Made by a program: the position numbers and the translations under genes. This document shows, one piece after another, positions 25,102 to 33,517 of a DNA stretch of 64,000 nucleotides. Every line of letters begins with the position of its first letter. The stretch's first letter is position 1. The stretch spans positions 780,044 through 844,043 of the forward strand of contig NZ_JBIRXP010000002.1 in the NCBI RefSeq assembly GCF_044389085.1. The letters are read 5' to 3'. A model generated the notes under the pieces. It was not told the origin of the DNA. It was given only the letters and a program-made list of their open reading frames with translations, and searched no databases. Source of the DNA: Isoptericola sp044389085 (GTDB lineage: Bacteria > Actinomycetota > Actinomycetes > Actinomycetales > Cellulomonadaceae).

Positions 25102-28077
25102 GTGCCTGCGATCCTCGAGAAGGTCCTCCGTCTTGGCGAGGGCCGGATTGTCAAGAAGCTCAACAGCCTGGCCCAGCAGGTCAACCGGCTCGAGCCCAGC
25201 TTCGAGGAGCTGAGCGACGCCGAGCTGCACGAGGAGACCGACCGGTTCAAGGAGCGCCTCGAGCACGGCGCCTCGCTCGACGAGCTGCTCCCCGAGGCGT
25301 TCGCCGCGGTGCGCGAGGCCGCACGCCGCACCCTCGGCCAGCGGCACTTCGACGTGCAGCTCATGGGCGGCGCGGCCCTCCACCTCGGCAACATCGCCGA
25401 GATGAAGACCGGTGAGGGCAAGACCCTCGTCGCGACGACGGCCGCCTACCTCAACGCCCTCGAGGGCAAGGGCGTGCACGTCATCACCACCAACGACTTC
25501 CTCGCGAAGTACCAGGGCGACCTCATGGGGCGGGTCTACCGGTTCCTCGGCATGACCACCGGCGTCATCCTGTCGGGCCAGACGCCGGAGGAGCGCCGCA
25601 AGCAGTACGCCGCCGACATCACGTACGGCACCAACAACGAGTTCGGGTTCGACTACCTGCGCGACAACATGGCGTGGTCGCCCGACGACCTGGTGCAGCG
25701 CGGCCACCACTTCGCCATCGTCGACGAGGTGGACTCGATCCTCATCGACGAGGCCCGCACGCCGCTCATCATCTCCGGCCCGGCGTCGGGGGACGCGAAC
25801 CGCTGGTACACCGAGTTCGCCAAGGTGGTGCGCCGTCTCGACGTCGAGAAGGACTACGAGGTCGACGAGAAGAAGAAGACCGTCGGCGTCCTCGAGCCGG
25901 GCATCGAGAAGGTCGAGGACTACCTCGGCATCGACAACCTGTACGAGTCGCTGAACACGCCGCTGATCGGCTTCCTCAACAACGCCATCAAGGCCAAGGA
26001 GCTGTTCAAGCGCGACAAGGACTACGTCGTGCTCAACGGCGAGGTCATGATCGTCGACGAGCACACCGGCCGTATCCTCGCCGGCCGCCGCTACAACGAG
26101 GGCATGCACCAGGCCATCGAGGCCAAGGAGGGCGTGCAGATCAAGGCGGAGAACCAGACGCTCGCCACGATCACGCTGCAGAACTACTTCCGCCTCTACG
26201 ACAAGCTCGCCGGCATGACCGGTACGGCCGAGACCGAGGCCGCCGAGTTCCAGGGCACCTACAAGCTCGGCGTCGTGCCCATCCCCACCAACCGGCCCAT
26301 GATCCGCATGGACCAGGCCGACCTCGTGTACAAGAACGAGGAGGGCAAGTTCAACGCCGTCGTCGAGGACATCGTCGAGCGGCACGCCAAGGGGCAGCCG
26401 GTGCTGGTCGGCACCACGAGCGTCGAGAAGTCCGAGCTGCTCTCCGGCCTCCTCAAGCGGGCGGGCGTGCCGCACAGCGTGCTGAACGCCAAGGAGCACG
26501 AGCGCGAGGCGTCCGTCGTCGCGCAGGCCGGCCGCAAGGGCGCCGTCACCGTCGCCACCAACATGGCCGGCCGTGGCACCGACATCATGCTCGGTGGCAA
26601 CGCCGAGTTCCTCGCCGTCGCGGAGATGACCGAGCGCGGGCTGGACGCCGCGGAGGACCCGGAGGCCTACGAGGCGGCCTGGCCCGACGTGCTCGAGAAG
26701 GCCAAGCAGGCGGTCGCGTCGGAGCACGAGGAGGTCACCGAGCTCGGCGGCCTGTACGTGCTCGGCACGGAGCGGCACGAGTCGCGCCGCATCGACAACC
26801 AGCTGCGCGGACGCTCCGGCCGTCAGGGCGACCCGGGCGAGTCGCGGTTCTACCTGTCGATGCAGGACGACCTCATGCGCCTGTTCAACTCCGGCCTCGC
26901 GTCCTCGATGATGGACCGCGCCGGCTTCCCCGACGACATGCCGCTCGAGTCGAAGATGGTCACGCGCGGCATCCAGAGCGCGCAGTCGCAGGTCGAGGCC
27001 CGCAACTTCGAGATCCGCAAGAACGTCCTCAAGTACGACGACGTCCTGTCGCGGCAGCGCTCCGTCATCTACGCGGAGCGCAAGCGCGTCCTCGAGGGCG
27101 AGGACCTGCAGGAGCAGGTGCAGCACTTCCTCACGGACGTCGTCACCGCGTACGTGGACGGCGCGACCGCCGAGGGCAACCCCGAGGCGTGGGACCTGGA
27201 CGCGCTGTGGACGGCGCTGAAGTCGGTCTACCCGGTGTCCATCACGCCGGAGGACGTCGTCGAGGAGGCGGGCGGCGTCGGCCGGCTGAGCCACGAGATG
27301 ATCCTCGAGGAGCTGCTCTCCGACGCGCGCGTGGCGTACGACGCGCGCGAGGAGTCGCTCGGCGAGGCGGCGATGCGCCAGCTCGAGCGCCGCGTCGTCC
27401 TGTCGGTGCTCGACCGCAAGTGGCGCGAGCACCTCTACGAGATGGACTACCTCAAGGAGGGCATCGGCCTGCGCGCGATGGCGCAGCGCGACCCCCTGAT
27501 CGAGTACCAGCGCGAGGGTTTCCAGCTCTTCCAGGCGATGACGGAGTCCATCAAGGAGGAGTCCGTCGGGTTCCTGTTCAACCTCGACGTGCAGGTGCAG
27601 CAGCCCGGCACCCCGGGGGCCGTGGGCGCCCCGGGCGCCCCGGTGATCTCCGCGGCCAGCGCCGCGGCCGCCGCGCAGTCCGACGCGGGCCAGGCCGTCG
27701 CGGGAACGTCAGCAGCCGGGACCGCCGCGGCGGCTCCGGCCACGCCGGTCGAGCCGGTCGAGCCGGGCGAGCCCGCCGCGCCGGCCGAGCCCCAGCCCGC
27801 CCCGGTGGCGCCCGCCGCGGCCCCGGAGGAGCCGGTGCTCCTGGCCAAGGGGCTCGACGCCCCGGCGCCGCAGCGCCTGTCCTACTCCGCGCCGAGCGAC
27901 GACGGCTCGACCACGACGACGGGCGGCGCCACCCGGCGCTCGCGTCGCGAGCTGCACGGCGAGGCCACCGCGGCCACCAGCGACGGCCGCACGTTCCCGG
28001 GCACGCCGCGCAACGCCCAGTGCCCCTGCGGCTCGGGCAAGAAGTACAAGGTCTGCCACGGCGTCAACGAGGAGTGA
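25102..28077 (+). CDS. secA: Preprotein translocase ATPase SecA
   Basis: A 991-residue SecA motor that drives unfolded proteins through SecYEG. Motifs: Walker A MKTGEGKTLVAT (GEGKT about 104-108), Walker B DEVDSILIDEARTPLIISG, TNMAGRGTDIMLGGN, helicase LRGRSGRQGDPG, and a C-terminal zinc site CPCGSGKKYKVCHG (about 974-987). An Ala/Pro-rich linker of ~130 residues precedes the zinc site. The housekeeping SecA1 type is inferred from length and the zinc tail. GTG at 25102 with TGGAG upstream. A TAGGAT at 24978 could be a -10 box but no -35 is convincing. The 245-bp leader otherwise shows little. Confidence 0.98.
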   Translation: MPAILEKVLRLGEGRIVKKLNSLAQQVNRLEPSFEELSDAELHEETDRFKERLEHGASLDELLPEAFAAVREAARRTLGQRHFDVQLMGGAALHLGNIAEMKTGEGKTLVATTAAYLNALEGKGVHVITTNDFLAKYQGDLMGRVYRFLGMTTGVILSGQTPEERRKQYAADITYGTNNEFGFDYLRDNMAWSPDDLVQRGHHFAIVDEVDSILIDEARTPLIISGPASGDANRWYTEFAKVVRRLDVEKDYEVDEKKKTVGVLEPGIEKVEDYLGIDNLYESLNTPLIGFLNNAIKAKELFKRDKDYVVLNGEVMIVDEHTGRILAGRRYNEGMHQAIEAKEGVQIKAENQTLATITLQNYFRLYDKLAGMTGTAETEAAEFQGTYKLGVVPIPTNRPMIRMDQADLVYKNEEGKFNAVVEDIVERHAKGQPVLVGTTSVEKSELLSGLLKRAGVPHSVLNAKEHEREASVVAQAGRKGAVTVATNMAGRGTDIMLGGNAEFLAVAEMTERGLDAAEDPEAYEAAWPDVLEKAKQAVASEHEEVTELGGLYVLGTERHESRRIDNQLRGRSGRQGDPGESRFYLSMQDDLMRLFNSGLASSMMDRAGFPDDMPLESKMVTRGIQSAQSQVEARNFEIRKNVLKYDDVLSRQRSVIYAERKRVLEGEDLQEQVQHFLTDVVTAYVDGATAEGNPEAWDLDALWTALKSVYPVSITPEDVVEEAGGVGRLSHEMILEELLSDARVAYDAREESLGEAAMRQLERRVVLSVLDRKWREHLYEMDYLKEGIGLRAMAQRDPLIEYQREGFQLFQAMTESIKEESVGFLFNLDVQVQQPGTPGAVGAPGAPVISAASAAAAAQSDAGQAVAGTSAAGTAAAAPATPVEPVEPGEPAAPAEPQPAPVAPAAAPEEPVLLAKGLDAPAPQRLSYSAPSDDGSTTTTGGATRRSRRELHGEATAATSDGRTFPGTPRNAQCPCGSGKKYKVCHGVNEE

Positions 28078-28080
28078 GAC

Positions 28081-28166
28081 TTCTCGCGAGAAAGAGAGGG
28101 GCGGCACCAGCAACCTGGTGCCGCCCCTCTCTGTCTCGCGGGTCGGGGTCCTCTCTCTCGCGAGAG
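28081..28166. terminator. Convergent terminator array downstream of secA
   Basis: A perfect 18-bp stem with 4-nt loop (28093-28110 with 28115-28132) is flanked by two 12-bp palindromes, TTCTCGCGAGAA (28081-28092) and CTCTCGCGAGAG (28155-28166). A third partial TCTCGCG lies at 28135. It fills the whole space between the convergent secA and Rv3235-like stops. Confidence 0.75.
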
Positions 28167-28170
28167 TCGG

Positions 28171-28896
28171 TCAGCCGACCTCCAGGACGGCGACGCGCCA
28201 CGTCCCCCGACGCGCCTCCAGCCGGACGGCCGCGGCGCGCACCCGGCCGTCGTCCTCCAGGACGACGGTCGCCTCGGCGACGTCCTCACCCAGGCGGACG
28301 AGCCGGACGCGCCGCACCTGCACGGGGCGGTGCGGCTCCTCGGTCCGCACGAGGTCGTGGGCCAGGCCGATCCGCGCGCGCTCGGCGAGCTGGTCGCGCA
28401 CCTGCGGCGTGACCCAGCGGGCCAGCTGCGCCGCCGGTCGCTCGCCGCGCAGCACCTCGACGGCGGCGCGCACGACCGTGCAGCACTGCGCGGTCGGGTC
28501 GGGCAGCGCGGCGGGCGCGGCCTCCCGCAGCGGCCGCGGGGTGGGCTCCTCGTCGGCGGCGGGCGCGCGGCGCACGCCAGGGGTGCCGATCCGCACGCGC
28601 CGCGGCCGCGGCGACGGCCGGGTGCTCGCCTCGGGGTAGCCCGCGGGTCCGGCCGGTCGGGGCGGCGCCGAGACGCGCAGCGCGGGCCGGGCGGGCGAGC
28701 CGCCGTCGTCGGGCGCACCGGCCGGCCGGACTCGACCGTCCGCCCCGAGGCCCGCCGGGGTAGCGGAGTCGTCCGACCGGTCGTCGCTCCCGGGCGCCGC
28801 GGGCGGGGTCGGCGGTGACGCGAGCGCTGCGGAGCCTCCACGCGGCACGGCGTCCCTCGGTGCGGGGCTGGTCGGCACGGTCGTCGTCACGGTCAT
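28171..28896 (-). CDS. Rv3235-like protein
   Basis: A 241-residue protein. The first ~130 residues are Pro/Ala/Arg low complexity; the conserved part (about 135-241) contains VVRAAVEVLRGERPAAQLAR, WVTPQVRDQLAER and ends VAVLEVG, typical of the Rv3235 family that lies beside secA in many actinobacteria. No signal peptide or membrane helix. Function unknown; the conserved part resembles a small alpha+beta adaptor fold (weak inference). ATG at 28896. Downstream of the LysM gene on the same strand after 43 bp, so probably co-transcribed. Confidence 0.8.
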   Translation of the reverse strand: MTVTTTVPTSPAPRDAVPRGGSAALASPPTPPAAPGSDDRSDDSATPAGLGADGRVRPAGAPDDGGSPARPALRVSAPPRPAGPAGYPEASTRPSPRPRRVRIGTPGVRRAPAADEEPTPRPLREAAPAALPDPTAQCCTVVRAAVEVLRGERPAAQLARWVTPQVRDQLAERARIGLAHDLVRTEEPHRPVQVRRVRLVRLGEDVAEATVVLEDDGRVRAAAVRLEARRGTWRVAVLEVG

Positions 28897-28939
28897 GGTG
28901 CCCTCCGGTGGGTGCGGGAGTCGTCGGGTCGGCGGGTCG

Positions 28940-29794
28940 TCAGGCGGGGGCGTGCAGGACCTGGCCGGGCAGGAGGCGGTCGGGGTCGGCGCCGATCACG
29001 TCGCGGTTCTCGGCGTGCCAGCGGGTGACCTCGCGCAGGACCTCCGCGTCGGTGGGGGAGTCGCCGAGCGACCGCGCCGCGATGTCCCACAGCGTGTCGC
29101 CGCGGAGCACGACGTGGGTCGTCGCCCCCTGGCCGCCGTCGCTGTCGTCGTCGGTGGCGTGGCGGGCGACCGGGGTGGCGACGACCTCCTCGACGGCGTC
29201 CTGGGCGGTCTCCGTGGCCGCCTCCTCGGCCGCTTCCTCGTCGACCGGCACCGCCGGGTGGTCCGGCGGCGTGGTGCCGGACCCGGGGGCGCTGTCGTCG
29301 GCGGCCGTGGGCTGCCAGCCGAGGTCGAGGACGACCGAGGCGCCGTCGCTCACCGGTGAGCTTGGCGGGACGTCGGACGCCAGGGCCGCGGTCGGGGCGA
29401 GCGCGAGACCTGCGCCGACGCCCATCCCGACGGCGGAGCGGACGAGGCGCCGGACGGCGGCCGGAGCGAGCCGCTCGACGGCGGCCTCGCCGGCGCGCCA
29501 CCGGCGGCCGAGCATCGACGCGGCGACGCAGACCAGGGCGAGCACCCCGCTGGCCGCCAGCCACGCGGCGGCGACCAGCCCGGCGGCGAGCACGGCCAGC
29601 TCGACCCATCCGTCGACGCTGAGCCCGGCGGCCGCGGCAGGGCTCCGGGGAGCGAGGGCGGCCGCGCGGAGCAGCAGGGCACCGCCCGCGGCGGTGGCCA
29701 CCAGGGTGAGGGCGGCGAGCCGGCCCAGTCCGCCGGGGCGGGCAGGAGGCGCGCCCCGTCGTGCCTGCCGGTCGGGGGCCGTGCTGCCGGACAT
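28940..29794 (-). CDS. LysM peptidoglycan-binding membrane protein
   Basis: A 284-residue protein with two or three N-terminal hydrophobic segments (about 27-50, 62-95, 118-140), an acidic Pro/Thr/Glu-rich linker, and one C-terminal LysM domain (about 230-284: VVLRGDTLWDIAARSLG, then DRLLPGQVLHAP). The LysM domain would bind peptidoglycan outside the membrane. ATG at 29794 is used because upstream in-frame sequence crosses into the divergent gene and is non-conserved. Shares a 159-bp divergent region, unusually AT-rich for this window, with the gene at 29954. Confidence 0.86.
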   Translation of the reverse strand: MSGSTAPDRQARRGAPPARPGGLGRLAALTLVATAAGGALLLRAAALAPRSPAAAAGLSVDGWVELAVLAAGLVAAAWLAASGVLALVCVAASMLGRRWRAGEAAVERLAPAAVRRLVRSAVGMGVGAGLALAPTAALASDVPPSSPVSDGASVVLDLGWQPTAADDSAPGSGTTPPDHPAVPVDEEAAEEAATETAQDAVEEVVATPVARHATDDDSDGGQGATTHVVLRGDTLWDIAARSLGDSPTDAEVLREVTRWHAENRDVIGADPDRLLPGQVLHAPA

Positions 29795-29832
29795 CCAGGT
29801 CTCCTTCGTCCCGCCGCTCTCATCCCGGATCC

Positions 29833-29863
29833 TGATCGGTGATGCAGGTTGATAGCGGTTGAT
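29833..29863. promoter_or_regulatory. Direct-repeat regulatory site in a divergent promoter
   Basis: GGTTGAT occurs twice exactly 10 bp apart (29847-29853, 29857-29863), preceded by TGAT at 29833 and 29840. The surrounding 60 bp are much less GC-rich than the window. One-helical-turn spacing fits a head-to-tail binding protein; a BldC-like HTH gene lies 660 bp away. Binding is inferred. Confidence 0.4.
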
Positions 29864-29953
29864 GTGTTCTGGTGCTGGATATTGAAGCGGACTGGTGTCG
29901 GATCTGTCCACCCGGGCATCCTGTGGGCACCGTCCCCGCGCGAGAGGAACCTC

Positions 29954-30502
29954 ATGACGACCGCAGGCCCAGCCAGGTGGGAGCTGCTCTTCGCCGACCT
30001 CGACGCGCGCTACGAGGCCGAGCTGGCCGCCGAACGGGAGGGTGCGGTCGCCGAGCTGACGCGGGCCGAGCAGGCGTCGATCCCGCTGTCCGACCGCCTC
30101 CGGGCGTCGACCGGATCGGTGCTGCGGCTCGAGCTGCTGGACGGCGAGGGGATCGAGGGCAGGCTCGCCCGCGTCGCGCACGCGTGGCTGCTCGTCGACG
30201 GCCGCGGTGCCCGCGGCCGGGTGCAGCACCTCGTGCCGATGACGGCGCTCGCGTCCGTCGTCGGCCTCGGCCGCCTCGCGACGCCCTCCCGGTCCCGCAC
30301 GGACGGCCTGGGGCTGGGGCACGCGCTGCGGGGGCTCCAGCGAGATCGCGCCCGGGTGCTGGTCCGCACGGCGGGCGGGACGGTCGTCGGGCGGATCGGG
30401 CGCGTCGGCGCCGACCATCTCGACGTCGAGGAGGCGGAGCGGGTGCGCCCCGTCGTGCGGACCGTGCCGTTCGGCGCCGTCCTGCGGGTCAGCGAGGCCT
30501 GA
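29954..30502 (+). CDS. Conserved actinobacterial protein of unknown function (beta-barrel-like repeats)
   Basis: A 182-residue soluble protein. It starts with an acidic helix (WELLFADLDARYEAELAAER), then two similar beta-rich segments: TGSVLRLELLDGEGIEGRLARV (shortened here: LRLELLDGEGIEGRLARV) and RARVLVRTAGGTVVGRIGRV, each a possible SH3/Sm-like half. The first repeat is followed by HAWLLVDG and the second by GADHLDVEEA, so they align. No cysteines, no membrane segment. ATG at 29954 with GAGAGGAA 6 nt upstream is preferred over ATG at 29849, which lies in the promoter. I do not recognise a named family; the function is unknown. Confidence 0.7.
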   Translation: MTTAGPARWELLFADLDARYEAELAAEREGAVAELTRAEQASIPLSDRLRASTGSVLRLELLDGEGIEGRLARVAHAWLLVDGRGARGRVQHLVPMTALASVVGLGRLATPSRSRTDGLGLGHALRGLQRDRARVLVRTAGGTVVGRIGRVGADHLDVEEAERVRPVVRTVPFGAVLRVSEA

Positions 30503-30526
30503 GGCGGCCGGCGAGAGGCGCGGGGG

Positions 30527-30736
30527 TCACAGGTCGCCCGACGCGATCCTCTCGCGCGTGCGGGCGTACTGGTGCTCGATGTACTCCTCGAGCTTGCTCG
30601 CCTCGACCCGCCACACCTTCTTCGGCCCCACCTGGATGGCGGGCAGCTCGCCCGAGCGCACGAGCGAGTACGCCTGGGTGCTGGAGATGTTGAGCATCTC
30701 CTGCACGTCCGCGAGGGAGAGGAACCGGCTGGCCAT
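30527..30736 (-). CDS. BldC/excisionase-type helix-turn-helix protein
   Basis: A 69-residue protein that is almost only a MerR/excisionase-like winged HTH: FLSLADVQEMLNISSTQAYS (recognition region), then VRSGELPAIQVGPKKVWRV (wing) and a C-terminal helix KLEEYIEHQYARTRERI. Very small HTH proteins of this type include BldC, which binds direct repeats head to tail. There are no phage genes nearby, so a regulator fits better than an excisionase. ATG at 30736; divergent from the SAF gene with 141 bp between. Its role is inferred from fold alone. Confidence 0.85.
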   Translation of the reverse strand: MASRFLSLADVQEMLNISSTQAYSLVRSGELPAIQVGPKKVWRVEASKLEEYIEHQYARTRERIASGDL

Positions 30737-30777
30737 ACGGGCAATTCTGGCACAGCGGTCATCGACGATGACGGAGG

Positions 30778-30786
30778 TTGTCCACA
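30778..30786 (+). promoter_or_regulatory. Isolated DnaA-box-like nonamer
   Basis: TTGTCCACA matches the actinobacterial DnaA-box consensus exactly. It sits between the HTH gene and the SAF gene. A single box is not an origin, but could mark DnaA-linked regulation. Confidence 0.3.
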
Positions 30787-30877
30787 GTGGTTGCCGAAAG
30801 CACGCGTGGGGTGCCTGATGATAGGTTCCGGCGCGACGCGGCACCGAGGCCGCGTCCAGACACCCCGGAGGACGTCC

Positions 30878-31534
30878 GTGAGCACCGACCCCTTGCCGGC
30901 ACCCGTGGCTGCGCGTCTGAGTCGCCCCACCTGGCGTGATCCCCGGCTCGTCGTCGGCGTCGTGATCGTCGCCGCGTCCGTGGCGCTCGGCTCGTGGGCC
31001 GTCTCCTCCGCCGGCCGCACGGTCCCCGTCTACGCGGCGGACGGCACGCTCACGCCGGGCGAGACGGTGGACGTGTCGCAGCTGCGCACGGTGGACGTCC
31101 GGATCGACGCGGGGACCGAGCTCTACCTGCGCGCGGACCAGGAGCTGCCGGACGAGGTGGTCGCGCTGCGGGTGGTCGACGACGGCGAGCTCGTCGCCCG
31201 TTCGGCGCTCGGCGACGCAGCGGACGTCGACGTGCGCTCGGTCTCCGTGCCCGTCGACCAGGCCGTCTCGTCCCGCGTGCGTGCCGGGTCCGCCGTCGAC
31301 CTCTGGTCCACGCCCGAGGCGCCCGCCGGCGCCGGCACGTCGGCCCCCGAGCCCGCGCCCCTCGTCGAGGGCGTCGTCGTCGAGCAGGTCGACGACGCGG
31401 GGACCGGGCTCGTCGTCGCGGACGGCGCCACGCTGCACGTGCTCGTCCCCTCGGACGACCTGCCCGTCGTCCTCAAGGCGCTGTCAGCCCCCGGCAGCGT
31501 GACCGTGGTGCCGCAGGCCGGGGCCGGCGTCTGA
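30878..31534 (+). CDS. SAF-domain membrane protein (CpaB/FlgA-like)
   Basis: A 218-residue protein with a single N-terminal membrane anchor (LVVGVVIVAASVALGSWAVS, about 25-44) and an external SAF-like domain: PVYAADGTLTPGETVDVSQL and RSVSVPVDQAVSSRVRAGSA, then VDLWSTPE. This is the CpaB style of pilus-assembly protein, which normally sits beside tad genes; none are visible here. GTG at 30878 has GGAGGAC 5 nt upstream. The stop and the next start share one base (TGATG), so it is coupled to the P-loop gene. A reduced pilus-like or envelope system is inferred. Confidence 0.75.
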   Translation: MSTDPLPAPVAARLSRPTWRDPRLVVGVVIVAASVALGSWAVSSAGRTVPVYAADGTLTPGETVDVSQLRTVDVRIDAGTELYLRADQELPDEVVALRVVDDGELVARSALGDAADVDVRSVSVPVDQAVSSRVRAGSAVDLWSTPEAPAGAGTSAPEPAPLVEGVVVEQVDDAGTGLVVADGATLHVLVPSDDLPVVLKALSAPGSVTVVPQAGAGV

Positions 31535-32889
31535 TGGCCGCGGTCACCGTCCTGTGCGCGGTGCGCGGCGCGGCGGAGACCGACGCCGTCGTCGCCCTCG
31601 GCGCCCCCGGGTCGGGAGCGACGGTCACCCGGCGCTGCGGGGACGTGACCGAGCTGCTCGCGGCGGCCGCCGCGGGGGCGGGCGCCGTCGCGCTCGTCTC
31701 CGGGGACCTGCCGGGGCTGGACCGCGAGGCGGTCGGGCGGCTGCATGCGGCGGGCGTCCGTGTGGTCGCGCTGGGCGACGAGGCCGCGCCGACGGCTCGT
31801 CTGCACGCGCTGGGCGTGGACGCGGTCGTCGAGCGGTACGACGAGGCGCTCCTGATCGCCGCGGTGCGCGACGTCACGGCGGAGCCTGCCGCCGCGGGGG
31901 CCGGCGGCCCCGACCACCTGGTGCTGGGACGTCCCGGGCAGGAGATCGACGACGACCTGCCCGCCGGCGAGGACGCCCTCGGGCCCGACGACGCCGTCGC
32001 GGACGGGGGCCCGCCACGTCGCGGGAGCGTCGTCGCCGTCTGGGGCCCGGTGGGTGCGCCGGGGCGCACGACGACGACGCTCGAGCTCGCGGCCGCGCTC
32101 GGCGGTCTGTCGCGGGGCCGGCGCCGGCGGCGGGGTCGTGGCCGCCGCGAGGACGCCCCGCAGCCCGTTCGCGAGAGCGTGCTCGTCGTGGACGCCGACA
32201 CGTACGGTGCGTCGGTCGCGGCCCGCCTGGGCCTGCTCGACGACGCCCCGGGGCTGGCGGCGGCCGCCCGTGCGGCGGCCCACGGCTCGCTGGACCTGCC
32301 GACGCTGGCGCGGCACAGCCCGGTCGTCGGGGCCCGGCTGCGCGTGCTGACCGGGATCACCCGCGCCGCCCGGTGGCCCGAGCTGCCCGCCAGCGCGATC
32401 GAGGTGGTCCTCGAGCGGGCCCGCGAGCTCGCCGACTGGACCGTCGTCGACTGCGGCCCGCTCCTCGAGGCGGACGAGCTGCTCATGTACGACACGCACG
32501 CGCCGCAGCGCAACGGCGCGACCCTCGCGGCGCTGCAGGCGGCGGACGTCGTCGTGGTGGTCGGCGCCGCCGACCCGGTGGGCGTCCAACGCCTCGTGCG
32601 CGGGCTCGAGGACCTGCGGGAGGTGCCCGTGCCGGTCGCGGGCGAGCGGGTGGTCGTCGCCAACCGGGTCCGCGCCTCGGCGGTGGGCGCGCGGCCGGAG
32701 GCCGCCGTGCGCGAGGCGCTGACCCGGTACGCGGGCGTCGACGACGTGCACGTGGTCCCCGACGACGCGGCCGGCCTCGACGCCGCGCTGCTGGCGGGTC
32801 GCACGCTCGCGGAGGAGGCCCCGGGCTCCCCGGTGTCCGTGGCGTTCGAGGTGCTGGCCCGGCGGGTCCGGGCCGCGGTACCCGCCTGA
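31534..32889 (+). CDS. CpaE/MinD-like P-loop protein
   Basis: A 451-residue SIMIBI-class protein. The first ~115 residues look like a receiver-type fold (RVVALGDEAAPTARLHALGV) as in CpaE. The deviant Walker A is WGPVGAPGRTTTTLELAAAL: the usual Lys of GKT is Arg and the signature Lys of KGG is missing. An Arg-rich insert RGRRRRRGRGRR follows (about 195-206), then VLVVDADTYGASVAARLGLL (Walker A' region) and WTVVDCGPLLEAD. CpaE proteins position pilus or secretion machinery at the pole. Coupled to the SAF gene by TGATG. ATP hydrolysis needs testing given the changed P-loop. Confidence 0.75.
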   Translation: MAAVTVLCAVRGAAETDAVVALGAPGSGATVTRRCGDVTELLAAAAAGAGAVALVSGDLPGLDREAVGRLHAAGVRVVALGDEAAPTARLHALGVDAVVERYDEALLIAAVRDVTAEPAAAGAGGPDHLVLGRPGQEIDDDLPAGEDALGPDDAVADGGPPRRGSVVAVWGPVGAPGRTTTTLELAAALGGLSRGRRRRRGRGRREDAPQPVRESVLVVDADTYGASVAARLGLLDDAPGLAAAARAAAHGSLDLPTLARHSPVVGARLRVLTGITRAARWPELPASAIEVVLERARELADWTVVDCGPLLEADELLMYDTHAPQRNGATLAALQAADVVVVVGAADPVGVQRLVRGLEDLREVPVPVAGERVVVANRVRASAVGARPEAAVREALTRYAGVDDVHVVPDDAAGLDAALLAGRTLAEEAPGSPVSVAFEVLARRVRAAVPA

Positions 32890-32963
32890 GCGCAGGAGGC
32901 GACTGCGGAGGGCCGGGACCAGCGGTGCGAGCACGGGGCCGCCGCTCACGGCAGACTGTGCGC

Positions 32964-33497
32964 ATGCGCATCTATGTTCCCGCCACGCTGGACGAGCTCG
33001 AGGGCGCGGCGGTCGCCGCCGCCGGGGCACGGTGGGACGTCCCGGCCCGCCGCGCGCACGCCGTGACGCCCGCGCTCGTCCGTGAGCTGCCGGACGAGGA
33101 CGACGAGGGCCGCGAGTACGAGGCCTTCCTCGCCGCCGCGGACGACTCGCTCGCCCTCGTGGCCGCGCGCCGCACCGCCGTCCCGCTCCGCGTCGTGGTC
33201 TCGGTCGACGTCCCGGACGCCGAGGTCGCGGCGCCGGGCGAGGCCGACGAGCCCAGCGCGGTCGACGTCGCCGCCCTGACCGCCGTGGCCGTCGTCGCCG
33301 TCCACGTCGACGAGCCCGAGGCGGCGCAGGACGTGCGCGCCGTCCTTGCAGCCGCCGACGAGGAGAACGACGCCGAGCGCACGGGCGACGTCGCCGCGAC
33401 GTCCGAGGCGGTGCTGGACGCCGCGCTGCAGCGCGTCACCGACCGCGACCTGCTCTGGTACGACCCCACCGAGATCCCGCAGATCCCCCGCCCCTGA
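32964..33497 (+). CDS. DUF6912 family protein
   Basis: A 177-residue soluble acidic protein starting MRIYVPATLDELEGAAVAAA, with RRAHAVTPALVRELPDEDDE and the middle block PLRVVVSVDVPDAEV; the tail carries DLLWYDPTEIPQI. This arrangement matches a short actinobacterial family of unknown function encoded near secA/hisN. No catalytic or membrane features. ATG at 32964; no strong ribosome site is seen (GCAGACTGTGCGC). It stands 74 bp after the P-loop gene and may be co-transcribed. Confidence 0.75.
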   Translation: MRIYVPATLDELEGAAVAAAGARWDVPARRAHAVTPALVRELPDEDDEGREYEAFLAAADDSLALVAARRTAVPLRVVVSVDVPDAEVAAPGEADEPSAVDVAALTAVAVVAVHVDEPEAAQDVRAVLAAADEENDAERTGDVAATSEAVLDAALQRVTDRDLLWYDPTEIPQIPRP

Positions 33498-33517
33498 GGC
33501 AGGGCTCGCGGGGCCGG

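Noticed and set aside
29849..29953. Upstream ATG start for the gene at 29954.
   Set aside because: It lies in the AT-richer promoter region, encodes Trp/Cys-rich non-conserved sequence and lacks a ribosome site, while ATG 29954 has a good one.
30527..30736. Phage excisionase.
   Set aside because: No integrase, attachment repeats or phage genes nearby; a small BldC-like regulator fits better.
30778..30786. Replication origin suggested by a perfect DnaA box.
   Set aside because: Only one box, no cluster, no AT-rich unwinding region and no dnaA/dnaN nearby.
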